From assembly GCA_937901085.1 (NCBI GenBank), contig CALCHQ010000032.1:87916-151915 (forward strand): a stretch of 64,000 bases of DNA, given 5' to 3'. Made by a program: the position numbers and the translations under genes. Shown in pieces: positions 17,637 to 24,628 of this stretch. The number at the start of each line of letters is the position of its first letter. Position 1 is the stretch's first letter. This DNA comes from an uncultured Verrucomicrobiales bacterium. GTDB lineage: Bacteria; Verrucomicrobiota; Verrucomicrobiia; Verrucomicrobiales; Akkermansiaceae. The notes under the pieces were generated by a model. It did no database searches. It worked only from the letters and a program-made list of their open reading frames with translations, and was not told where the DNA came from.

Positions 17637-18887
17637 ATGCCCCAAGTCCCCATTCTCATGCCCCAGCTGGGCGAATCCATTGCCGAAGCCACCATCATGC
17701 AGGTGCTGGTCAAGCCCGGCGATACTGTACAGGCCGACCAGGAGGTCTTTGAGGTGGAAACCAACAAGGCGGTCATGGGTGTCACCACGGTTTGCGGCGG
17801 CACCATTGTCTCGGTGGATGTGAGCGCGGGCGAAACCGTGCCGGTGGGTGCCATCATGGGCATCATTGAAGCCACGGAGGAAGAAATCGAACGCTCCGGA
17901 GCCACCCCGCTGGCAGAGGGTGCAGCCCCGGCCGCCTCCCCGGCCAGCAGCCCGGCCGCCGCGCAGGACGGTGCCCACTTCCGCACCGAAGGTGAATTCC
18001 GCGAGGGGGTGCGCGCCGGCGGCGTACGCCGGCCTCTGGGCGAAGGCGGGCGCGGACTGCCCGTTCCCATGGCCCGCCGCGGCTCCCGCTTCCTTTCCCC
18101 CCGTGTGCGTGCCCGCATGGACGAAATCGGCATCACCGAGGCAGACATGGCCTATGTCATCGGCACCGGGCCGAATGGCCGCATCACCATTGATGATTTT
18201 GAGAATTTCATCAACTATGTGGATGGCTGGCCCTCTCACCCGGCCTCGCCGATGCGGCGCAGCGTGGCCAGCAGCATGCAGCGCACCTGGCGCCGCCCCA
18301 TTGCCAGCTGCGGCCGCCCCATCTTCATGGCTCCCATTATTCTGCACCGCAAGAAGCACCCCCGCAAACCGGGTGTGACCCTCTACTTCCTGCGGGCGCT
18401 GGCGCTGGCGCTGGCCGAAGCCCCCGAATGCGCCGGTTACATGGTAGGGGGCCGCATCCTGACCCCGCGCCGCATCGACCTGGGCATTGCGGTTCAGGTG
18501 GCCGATGGTGTCATGGTGCCGGTGCTTCGCAATGTGAACGAACGCACGATGGATGAGCTGATTGATGAATACAACAAGGTGGTGACACAGGCACGCGACC
18601 GCAAGCTCGACCCCGCTTACCAGGGTGGCGGCATTGCCACCGTCTCCAACTTCGGCGGTTTCGGGCTGACCCATGCCACCCCCATGCCTCTGCCCAGCGA
18701 AAGCCTGATTCTGGGTGTGGGCTCCGTGCAGAAAGTACCGGTATGGAGCGATGAGGTGGAATGCTTCCTGCCGGTGGAGCAGGCGCAGATTGTGGCTTCG
18801 TTTGACCACCGCGTGGTGGACGGCGGCGATGTAGGCCGCCTGATGCTGCGTATTGCCCATTATCTGGAGCATCCTGAATTCCTGTAA
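17637..18887 (+). CDS. pdhC: Dihydrolipoamide acyltransferase (E2) of 2-oxoacid dehydrogenase complex
   Basis: 416 aa. One N-terminal lipoyl domain has its lipoylated lysine in FEVETNKAVMG. An Ala/Pro linker follows, then an E3-binding domain (FLSPRVRARMDEIGITEADM and GPNGRITIDDFENFI), then a catalytic domain ending with the His-x-x-x-Asp-Gly motif in FDHRVVDGGDVGR. It transfers the acyl group from lipoate to CoA. The start at 17637 (MPQVPILMPQLGESI) is chosen because it opens the lipoyl domain; the longer upstream frame overlaps E1 beta out of frame. The catalytic domain is somewhat short. lpxI begins 3 bp after its stop. Confidence 0.87.
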   Translation: MPQVPILMPQLGESIAEATIMQVLVKPGDTVQADQEVFEVETNKAVMGVTTVCGGTIVSVDVSAGETVPVGAIMGIIEATEEEIERSGATPLAEGAAPAASPASSPAAAQDGAHFRTEGEFREGVRAGGVRRPLGEGGRGLPVPMARRGSRFLSPRVRARMDEIGITEADMAYVIGTGPNGRITIDDFENFINYVDGWPSHPASPMRRSVASSMQRTWRRPIASCGRPIFMAPIILHRKKHPRKPGVTLYFLRALALALAEAPECAGYMVGGRILTPRRIDLGIAVQVADGVMVPVLRNVNERTMDELIDEYNKVVTQARDRKLDPAYQGGGIATVSNFGGFGLTHATPMPLPSESLILGVGSVQKVPVWSDEVECFLPVEQAQIVASFDHRVVDGGDVGRLMLRIAHYLEHPEFL

Positions 18888-18890
18888 TCC

Positions 18891-20057
18891 ATGAGCAGCA
18901 CCCCGCAGAATATGGTACTGGGCATCATCGCCGGCGCAGGAGAATTCCCCCGCATGGTGATTGAGGGCGCGCACCGCGCCGGGGTGCGGGTGGTGGTTGC
19001 CGGCATGCGCGGCGCAGCAGGCCGGGATATTCCCTCCCTGTGCGATGCCTACAAGAGTTTCCGCGTGGGGGCGATTGAAGCCCCGGCTGCTTTCTTCCGG
19101 GAGCAGGGGGTCACCCACATCATGCTCACCGGGCAGATCAAGCCCGCCTGCATCTACACCATGTGGCCCGATGCCACGGCTCGCCGCCTGCTGGGCCAGC
19201 TCGACCGCCGCAATGCCCACACGATTTTCACCGCAGCCTGCGACTTCGTTCATTCCCGCGGCATGGAGGTACTGCCCTCCATCACCTTCATGGAAGACCA
19301 CCTGCCCGCCTCCGGGCACCTGGCCGGGCCTGTGCCGACACAGGAGCAGCTGGAGGAAGCCCGCTTCGGCCTGGCGCAGGCGCGCGAAATCGCCCGCCTG
19401 GATATCGGGCAGAGCATCATCGTCCACGGCAAAACCGTGGTCTGTGTGGAAGCCTACAAGGGCACGAATGAATGCCTGCATGCCGGTGGACACCGGCCCT
19501 ACGGTGTTACGCTCTGCAAAGTCACCAAACCGGGGCATGATATGCGCTTCGATGTGCCCTGCATCGGCACTGGCACGATTCACAACGCCATCAAGGCCCA
19601 TGTCGACCACATTGTCTTTGAAGCGCACCGCACCATCCTTTTCCAGCGTGAGGAAGTCATCCGCCTGTGCAACGAACACGGCATCACCCTGCACGCCATG
19701 GACGTTCCCCTGCCGGAGCAGGAAGGAAAAGACCCCGGCCATATCGAGACTGATGCCGCGCACGCTGCCACCATGGCCGCTGAAATCGAGGCGCTCGGCA
19801 TCGGCTGCTGCGCTGTGGTGTGCGACGGGGTGGTGATTGCCGTGGATGATGCAGACGGCCCTCTCAAATGTATACGCCGCGCGGCCGCCTACATGAAACG
19901 CCTGCGCTTTGCACGCCTCATCAACTGGCTGTGCCGCATTCTGCTGGGGCGTCCCGGTGCGCCGCCTGCCCCCATGGTGCTGGCCAGCACCCGCCCCCTC
20001 ACGGATGACGAGACCCGCGCCGCCAGGCGCGCCGGCATCCACTATGTCCGCGCGTAA
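18891..20057 (+). CDS. lpxI: UDP-2,3-diacylglucosamine pyrophosphatase LpxI with C-terminal extension
   Basis: 388 aa. Residues 1-280 match LpxI: LGIIAGAGEFPRMVIEGA at the N-terminus, LTGQIKPACIYT, and the C-terminal core KPGHDMRFDVPCIGTGTI. It hydrolyses UDP-2,3-diacylglucosamine to lipid X in lipid A synthesis, consistent with a Gram-negative envelope. The family is usually about 270-280 aa. The extra ~100 residues contain a hydrophobic/basic stretch (FARLINWLCRILLGR) and have no recognised domain. It begins 3 bp after E2 and is the last gene of that operon. Its TAA stop is immediately followed by the end of repeat cassette B. Confidence 0.85.
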   Translation: MSSTPQNMVLGIIAGAGEFPRMVIEGAHRAGVRVVVAGMRGAAGRDIPSLCDAYKSFRVGAIEAPAAFFREQGVTHIMLTGQIKPACIYTMWPDATARRLLGQLDRRNAHTIFTAACDFVHSRGMEVLPSITFMEDHLPASGHLAGPVPTQEQLEEARFGLAQAREIARLDIGQSIIVHGKTVVCVEAYKGTNECLHAGGHRPYGVTLCKVTKPGHDMRFDVPCIGTGTIHNAIKAHVDHIVFEAHRTILFQREEVIRLCNEHGITLHAMDVPLPEQEGKDPGHIETDAAHAATMAAEIEALGIGCCAVVCDGVVIAVDDADGPLKCIRRAAAYMKRLRFARLINWLCRILLGRPGAPPAPMVLASTRPLTDDETRAARRAGIHYVRA

Positions 20058-20124
20058 GCCCGGATATCGTCTTGCCGGAACGGCAAGATATCGTCCAGCC
20101 CCGCAGGGGCTGGATATCGTTTCC
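20055..20124 (+). repeat. Left arm of cassette B: hairpins joined by ATATCGT linkers
   Basis: Order: GGATATCGT, hairpin CTTGCCG-GAA-CGGCAAG (20071-20087), linker ATATCGT, hairpin CCAGCCCC-GCA-GGGGCTGG (20095-20113), linker ATATCGT, TTCC. Both stems are perfect with 3-nt loops. The arm is inverted at 20591-20694. Confidence 0.85.
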
Positions 20125-20166
20125 TATGGATTCTGCATTGAAGAAAAGTGGAGATAGGGAAACTTA

Positions 20167-20195
20167 TTGCGGAGGAAATGAGAAACTGCTATCAT
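20167..20195 (+). promoter_or_regulatory. Promoter of four-helix-bundle gene B (leaderless type)
   Basis: -35 TTGCGG (20167-20172), 17-bp spacer, -10 TATCAT (20190-20195), then 9 bp to the ATG at 20205. Confidence 0.55.
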
Positions 20196-20204
20196 CCCAA
20201 TACT

Positions 20205-20546
20205 ATGAAGCCCCATCCACTGGCTGAACAAAGTCTTGATTTTGCCGTTGAAGTAGTCCGTTTCTGTGACAGCATTGAACGAAACGCCGTACTGAAAAAC
20301 CAGTTGTTAAGATCGGCTACCAGTATAGGAGCAAATATTCATGAGGGGGTATATGCCTCCAGCGGTGGCGATTTTGTAAACAAGTATCAGATTGCTTTAA
20401 AGGAATGTTTCGAAACAGAATACTGGCTGCAGATATTGCAGAGAGGCGGTATTGCTGAGGCTAAAGCCGTATCTTCCTTGGTACATCGCTGTGGTAATAT
20501 CAGGCGCATGTTGATTGCGTCCATTAAGACTGCAAAGAAAGTGTAA
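20205..20546 (+). CDS. Four-helix-bundle protein (23S rRNA intervening-sequence protein / S23 family), second copy
   Basis: 113 aa with the family signature RSATSIGANIHEGVYAS and a following helix GGDFVNKYQIALKECFETEYWL. It is clearly homologous to the protein at 9393-9743 but diverged, so this is not a recent duplication. The start MKPHPLAEQ at 20205 is preferred over in-frame GTG 20148 and ATG 20178 because a promoter lies at 20167-20195 and because families of this type begin close to this point. The gene is isolated between lpxI and mnmA and enclosed by inverted hairpin arrays (20055-20124 and 20591-20694). Its biochemical role is unknown. Confidence 0.85.
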   Translation: MKPHPLAEQSLDFAVEVVRFCDSIERNAVLKNQLLRSATSIGANIHEGVYASSGGDFVNKYQIALKECFETEYWLQILQRGGIAEAKAVSSLVHRCGNIRRMLIASIKTAKKV

Positions 20547-20590
20547 TTGCTTCCCATTTGGCGCGGGTTCGTTTTTCCGTAAAGAACATA

Positions 20591-20694
20591 GGAAACGATA
20601 TCCAGCCCCTACGGGGCTGGACGATATCCGGCTGCGCCCGGACGATATCTTGCGCCGCGCGCAAGACTATATCCATCGCTGCGCTCGGGCCTTA
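20591..20694 (-). repeat. Right arm of cassette B: hairpins joined by ACGATAT linkers
   Basis: Inverted counterpart of 20055-20124: GGAA, ACGATAT, hairpin CCAGCCCC-TAC-GGGGCTGG (20602-20620), ACGATAT, CCGGCTGCGCCCGG, ACGATAT, hairpin CTTGCGC-CGC-GCGCAAG (20649-20665), ACTATAT, then CCATCGCTGCGCTCGGGCC. It ends in the mnmA stop codon. The outermost segment shares the CGAGCGCAGCGA core with cassette A. Confidence 0.85.
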
Positions 20695-21780
20695 GGCAAA
20701 CGATTCAAAAAAGCCGCCACCCAGGAGTTTTTCACCACGCAGGGCATCCGGCTCATAAAAGGCACAGACCTGCCCCAGCGCCAGGGCGCGCACGGGGGTA
20801 TCAAAATCCAGCTGCACCTTGCCACCACCCAGATGCGTGCAGGTGGCCGGCACGGCAGCGGCGCGGTAGCGCGGCTGCGCCATGACCCGCTCCGGCAGCG
20901 GCGCGAGGGTATTGGAAATGCTGCCTACAATGGCACGGCGGGTGTAGAGGCCGGGAGTCTCCTGACCCTCATAGCCCAGAATGAGGCGGTTGCGTTCCAG
21001 GTCTTTCCCTACGACCACATAGGCCACACCTTCGCGCGGAGAGGCCACATGGTGACCCTTGCGCTGCCCCATGGTGAAGAGGTGCAGGCCATCGTGGCGC
21101 CCCAGTTTGCGGCCGTTGATATCGACAATGTCGCCGGGATTATCGGGAAGGTAGTGGCGCAGGAAATCGCTCATTTTGACCTGGCCGATGAAGCAGATAC
21201 CCTGCGAATCCTTTTTCCCGGCATTCGGCAAATCAAAGCGGCGGGCAATTCCGCGCACCTGGGGTTTGGTGATGCCGCCCACGGGGAAGATGGCATGTGC
21301 CACCTGTTCCGGGCGCATGAGGGCCAGAAAGTAGGACTGGTCCTTGTTCTCATCTGCCCCGCGCAGGATGTAGCTGCCCTCGCCGGGGACATCGAGGCGC
21401 TGGGCATAGTGGCCGGTGGCTACGCCGCTGAATCCCTGTTCGAGGGCGTAATCCAGCAGCACGCCGAATTTCATTTCACGGTTGCAGAGGACATCCGGGT
21501 TCGGGGTGGAGCCGCTGCGGTAGCCCTCTATCAGGTAGTTGACGATGCGCTGGCGGTATTGCTCGATGAGGTCCACCACGCGGAACTCGATGCCCAGCTT
21601 GCGGCAAACCCCCAGCGCGTCCTCGATATCGCGCTCCCAGGGGCACTCGCCCGGTATGTTTTCCTCATTGACCCAGTTCTTCATGTAGGCCGCCACTACT
21701 TCATGCCCCTGCTCTACCAGCAGGGCTGCTGCAGCAGCGCTGTCCACGCCGCCGCTCAGGGCTGTCAGAATCCGGGCCAT
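20692..21780 (-). CDS. mnmA: tRNA-specific 2-thiouridylase MnmA
   Basis: 362 aa. The N-terminal ATP-pyrophosphatase P-loop is LSGGVDSAAAAALL, the catalytic cysteines are in NPDVLCNREMKFG and KDSQGICFIG, and the C-terminal domain is of the PUA-like MnmA type. It thiolates U34 of tRNA(Lys, Glu, Gln) using sulfur relayed from a cysteine desulfurase. It lies 19 bp after a small ribbon-helix-helix gene on the same strand, probably co-transcribed from the promoter at 22012-22040. Its TAA stop is embedded at the outer end of repeat cassette B, so its last codons abut the repeat. Confidence 0.95.
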   Translation of the reverse strand: MARILTALSGGVDSAAAAALLVEQGHEVVAAYMKNWVNEENIPGECPWERDIEDALGVCRKLGIEFRVVDLIEQYRQRIVNYLIEGYRSGSTPNPDVLCNREMKFGVLLDYALEQGFSGVATGHYAQRLDVPGEGSYILRGADENKDQSYFLALMRPEQVAHAIFPVGGITKPQVRGIARRFDLPNAGKKDSQGICFIGQVKMSDFLRHYLPDNPGDIVDINGRKLGRHDGLHLFTMGQRKGHHVASPREGVAYVVVGKDLERNRLILGYEGQETPGLYTRRAIVGSISNTLAPLPERVMAQPRYRAAAVPATCTHLGGGKVQLDFDTPVRALALGQVCAFYEPDALRGEKLLGGGFFESFA

Positions 21781-21799
21781 GCGGGCGGCTGAAGATATT

Positions 21800-22003
21800 T
21801 TATTCTTCCTCCTTGATGGCGGTGGGAGGCAGCTCCGGCTGCGGCTTCAGCACGCCCTGCTGAGCCAGACCGTTGAGCATGCTCTGCAGAGCCTGCACAA
21901 TGAAACCGCTGCGGTCCACGCGGTTGTACTGGCAGAGGATTTCCATTTCCTGGAGCAGGTCATCCGGGCAACGGAACGATATTGTACGGGTTTTCATAGT
22001 CAT
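21800..22003 (-). CDS. Small ribbon-helix-helix-like protein
   Basis: 67 aa. It has the ribbon-helix-helix pattern: a short strand KTRTISFRCPDDL, helix LQEMEILCQYN, then a second helix VDRSGFIVQALQSML and an acidic tail. Such proteins bind DNA as dimers, often as antitoxins or autoregulators, but no toxin partner is adjacent; the next gene is mnmA. The start at 22003 is set by a promoter (TTGAAA, 17 bp, TAGCAT) whose -10 box ends 8 bp before the ATG; a second ATG two codons later is possible. Its target is unknown. Confidence 0.7.
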   Translation of the reverse strand: MTMKTRTISFRCPDDLLQEMEILCQYNRVDRSGFIVQALQSMLNGLAQQGVLKPQPELPPTAIKEEE

Positions 22004-22011
22004 CTCGGCTT

Positions 22012-22040
22012 ATGCTAGCAGATGCCGCCGGCTATTTCAA
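22012..22040 (-). promoter_or_regulatory. Promoter of RHH-mnmA unit (leaderless type)
   Basis: Minus strand: -35 TTGAAA (22035-22040), 17-bp spacer, -10 TAGCAT (22012-22017), 8 bp to the ATG. Confidence 0.62.
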
Positions 22041-22070
22041 GGGTAATCTCATGCGGTCGAGTCAGCGCAC

Positions 22071-22631
22071 TCACCAGTCCACCTCTATCTTCTCCACCTG
22101 GCCCTGCTTGTTCTCGTACAACACATAGCCGTTCTCCACGCCGAAACGGTGTACCTCCATGGTGACTTTCACGTCGAAGCAGCAATAGCGGGCAATATCA
22201 AGCATTTTCTGCACGTCGCCCGTCTTTTCATATTCTGCCCACCATTTGAGCGCATCGGTGCCCTCGGCAGTCTTGGAATTGCCCCCCAGCGTCACCTTGG
22301 CCACGGAATCCAGCTTGAGGCGGTGCCCGATGCGGGTGGTTAAATCAGAGCAGAGGTCGAGATTATGCGTGACATCGGCCACCGTCCAGAAGGTGTACGC
22401 CTGCAGCACCCCATAATCGAAATTCACATGATTATAGCCCACCACGAGGTCTGCCATGCGGAGTTCCTCGATGAGTTCTTCCATGCGGTCCTCGGTGTAG
22501 ATATGGTAGGCGTTGTCGCGGGTGGAGAAGGTGACCGCCACCGAAACGCCCATCTTGGCGGTTTCGTGCCAGCCGCCTACTTCGGCGGCAGAGCGGCGGG
22601 TTTCCAGATCAAAATAGACGATGTTCTTCAT
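22071..22631 (-). CDS. DEDD/RNase H-like 3'-5' exonuclease domain protein
   Basis: 186 aa. Four acidic positions typical of DEDD exonucleases can be placed: Asp and Glu in YFDLETRRSA near the N-terminus, Asp in GYNHVNFDYGVL, and Asp in RYCCFDVKVT. The sequence resembles stand-alone YprB-type RNase H-like domains rather than DnaQ. The substrate is unknown; a role in RNA or DNA 3' trimming is a family-level expectation. It overlaps the end of trmL by 4 bp (ATGA type) and is the last gene of the sugar transferase-trmL-exonuclease unit. Confidence 0.72.
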   Translation of the reverse strand: MKNIVYFDLETRRSAAEVGGWHETAKMGVSVAVTFSTRDNAYHIYTEDRMEELIEELRMADLVVGYNHVNFDYGVLQAYTFWTVADVTHNLDLCSDLTTRIGHRLKLDSVAKVTLGGNSKTAEGTDALKWWAEYEKTGDVQKMLDIARYCCFDVKVTMEVHRFGVENGYVLYENKQGQVEKIEVDW

Positions 22632-23101
22632 AACTGACCAGGGGGCAATGTTCGCCGCAGCCCTTCGTAGAGCATGATGGCAATGGAGGTGGAGAGATTC
22701 AGTGAGCGGGCACGTTCGCCCGGCATCGGAATACGGAGGGCGGTTTCAGGATGCTGCGCTATCCAGCGTTCCGGCAAGCCCTTGGATTCCGGGCCGAACA
22801 CCAGGTAGTCGCCATCCTGCAATGGGAGGCTGGAATCCCAGATGCCGTGGGTGGCTTTGGTGGAAAGATACCAGAAGCGCGCGTCCGGCTCTGCGGCAGC
22901 TTCCAGTTCCTCCAGCGAATCCCAGAGCTGCAGATCGACATGTTTCCAATAGTCCAGCCCTGTGCGGCGCACATGTTTTTCATCCAGGCTGAAGCCGAGC
23001 GGCTTAATCAGGTGCAGGCGTGCCCCGGTAGCCACGGCGAGCCGCCCGGCGGCACCGGTGTTGTGGGGGATTTCAGGGTGAAAGAGGACGATATGGAACA
23101 T
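22628..23101 (-). CDS. trmL: tRNA (cytidine/uridine-2'-O-)-methyltransferase TrmL
   Basis: 157 aa, the short SPOUT-type TrmL/CspR length. It shows the N-terminal strand-loop FHPEIPHNTGAAGRLAVATG, the middle motif DYLVFGPESKGLP and the C-terminal knot motif IPMPGERARSLNLSTSIAIM. It methylates the wobble ribose of certain tRNA(Leu). It lies 5 bp after the sugar transferase gene and overlaps the exonuclease gene, so it is probably expressed from the sugar transferase promoter. No separate promoter was seen. Confidence 0.93.
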   Translation of the reverse strand: MFHIVLFHPEIPHNTGAAGRLAVATGARLHLIKPLGFSLDEKHVRRTGLDYWKHVDLQLWDSLEELEAAAEPDARFWYLSTKATHGIWDSSLPLQDGDYLVFGPESKGLPERWIAQHPETALRIPMPGERARSLNLSTSIAIMLYEGLRRTLPPGQL

Positions 23102-23106
23102 GTGCC

Positions 23107-24513
23107 TTACTTAGCGCCCTTGCGGAATAACACAGCCGGAATCGTGCGGAAGAAGAGTTTGACATCCAGCCAGAGACTCCACTCGTCAATATAGCGCAAA
23201 TCCTTGTTGACCATGTTGTCGAAGTCTGCATTATCGCTGCGGTCCTCCACCTGCCAGAAGCAGGTGAGCCCCGGTTTCACACTCATACGGCGGCGGTGTT
23301 CTATCCTGGGGAAAGCCTCCGTCTCATACACGGCCAGGGGGCGCGGCCCCACAATGCTCATATCCCCGCTCAGAATGTTGAGCAGCTGCGGCAATTCATC
23401 GATGGATGTTGTACGCAGGAAATGACCGAATTTGAACACGCGGGGGTCATTGGTGAGCTTGAAGATAGGGCCGTTCATCTCATTGCCATACTTCTCTTTC
23501 ACTTCGGCCAGGCGTTCCTCGGCATCCACATACATGGAACGGAACTTCCACATGTGGAACACGCGACCGTACACGCCGGAACGGCGCTGGCGGAAGAATA
23601 CCGGTCCTTTCGGGTCGCTCAGTTTGATGCCGATGGCCGCTATCACCCAGAGGGGAGAGGAACCAATCAGCATCAGCAAGGCCACAATACGGTCCATAAC
23701 GGCCTTGAACATGCGGGCCCAGGAGTAGGCCGGGGTCGAACTGAGTACCAGCATACGGTTTGTACCCACCTCATTGATGTCTGCCCGCAGGCAGGTACCC
23801 ATACGCTCCCGCAGCACGATATTCACATCAATCCCCTGCACCTCGCACTGGCGAATCACTCCGGCAAAGGAATGATGAGCCGCCAGCCCGCCGAAGACGT
23901 ACAAATCTGTCACGCTGTGTTCCTCGATAAGCCGCTGGACTTCCTGCTCGCTCTCTTCCTCAACTTCCAGCCGCCCTACAACATTGAAATTGGACCGCCA
24001 GTACTCCGGGAAGGAGTTCCAGCCCTGCTCAATGGCAGCCGGCTCCCCCGCCAGAATCACCTGCCGCCGCCCCATTTCAGTATTACCCCGGCTCAGACGG
24101 TACAGGCGGGTCAGGCAGTAACGCAGGTACACCACCAGGGAAACACCCACCACATTGGTCAGCAGAATCAGGCTGTGGTACGGAGATGTTTCCGCCAGGC
24201 CGAGATAAATACCGATGGCGCAGAGATAGTAGACCGCGAAGGTGAGCAGCTGTCTGAGGGCATTCCCCGACCGCTGCATGTTATGTTTATGGTAGAACCC
24301 GACCTGCCGCAGGATAATCGGCACCGCCACCAGCGCCGCCCCCGCCAGGAAGGGCGAGGCGGTAAACAGATTGATGAACTCGCCATGAGGCTGGCCACAG
24401 AGGCTCAGCACAAAACTGGTGACATAGGGCGAAAAATAGGCAAACACACATGCCAGCGCAAAATCTGCACAGGGGTATACACAACGTAAGTAGAATTTGC
24501 TGCGACGTGTCAT
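23107..24513 (-). CDS. Polyprenyl-phosphate sugar-phosphate transferase (exopolysaccharide initiating enzyme)
   Basis: 468 aa. The N-terminal half has several membrane segments and a CoA-binding-like central domain. The C-terminal half is the bacterial sugar transferase domain: FFRQRRSGVYGRVFHMWKFR, TTSIDELPQLLNILSGDMS, VGPRPLAVYE. It transfers a hexose-1-phosphate to undecaprenyl phosphate, the first committed step of exopolysaccharide or O-antigen synthesis. PEP-CTERM systems are often linked to exopolysaccharide production, but no other EPS gene is nearby. The promoter TTGTTA, 17 bp, TATTAT ends 12 bp upstream. It heads a unit with trmL and the exonuclease and is divergent from the beta-galactosidase gene. 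Confidence 0.88.
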   Translation of the reverse strand: MTRRSKFYLRCVYPCADFALACVFAYFSPYVTSFVLSLCGQPHGEFINLFTASPFLAGAALVAVPIILRQVGFYHKHNMQRSGNALRQLLTFAVYYLCAIGIYLGLAETSPYHSLILLTNVVGVSLVVYLRYCLTRLYRLSRGNTEMGRRQVILAGEPAAIEQGWNSFPEYWRSNFNVVGRLEVEEESEQEVQRLIEEHSVTDLYVFGGLAAHHSFAGVIRQCEVQGIDVNIVLRERMGTCLRADINEVGTNRMLVLSSTPAYSWARMFKAVMDRIVALLMLIGSSPLWVIAAIGIKLSDPKGPVFFRQRRSGVYGRVFHMWKFRSMYVDAEERLAEVKEKYGNEMNGPIFKLTNDPRVFKFGHFLRTTSIDELPQLLNILSGDMSIVGPRPLAVYETEAFPRIEHRRRMSVKPGLTCFWQVEDRSDNADFDNMVNKDLRYIDEWSLWLDVKLFFRTIPAVLFRKGAK

Positions 24514-24525
24514 AGGCTCGCGCGA

Positions 24526-24554
24526 ATAATACCACCATTCACCACACCTAACAA
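24526..24554 (-). promoter_or_regulatory. Sugar transferase promoter
   Basis: Minus strand: -35 TTGTTA (24549-24554), 17-bp spacer, -10 TATTAT (24526-24531), 12 bp to the ATG. Confidence 0.6.
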
Positions 24555-24590
24555 GGAAATTTCCCTAAATCCGGCAAAATATCTTTTTAC

Positions 24591-24619
24591 TTGAAAGACA
24601 AAGGAAATTTCGGTAGTAT
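24591..24619 (+). promoter_or_regulatory. Beta-galactosidase promoter (leaderless type)
   Basis: -35 TTGAAA (24591-24596), 17-bp spacer, -10 TAGTAT (24614-24619), 9 bp to the ATG at 24629. It is divergent from the sugar transferase promoter 36 bp away. Confidence 0.62.
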
Positions 24620-24628
24620 ATATTCCGT

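Noticed and set aside
17604..20042. An 812-codon minus-strand frame opposite the E2 and lpxI genes
   Set aside because: Antisense shadow with His/Gln/Gly-rich composition and no family match; the plus strand has two well-defined genes with tight operon spacing.
20148..20204. Upstream starts (GTG 20148, ATG 20178) for the second four-helix-bundle gene
   Set aside because: They fall before or within the predicted promoter; ATG 20205 lies 9 bp after the -10 box and matches the family N-terminus.
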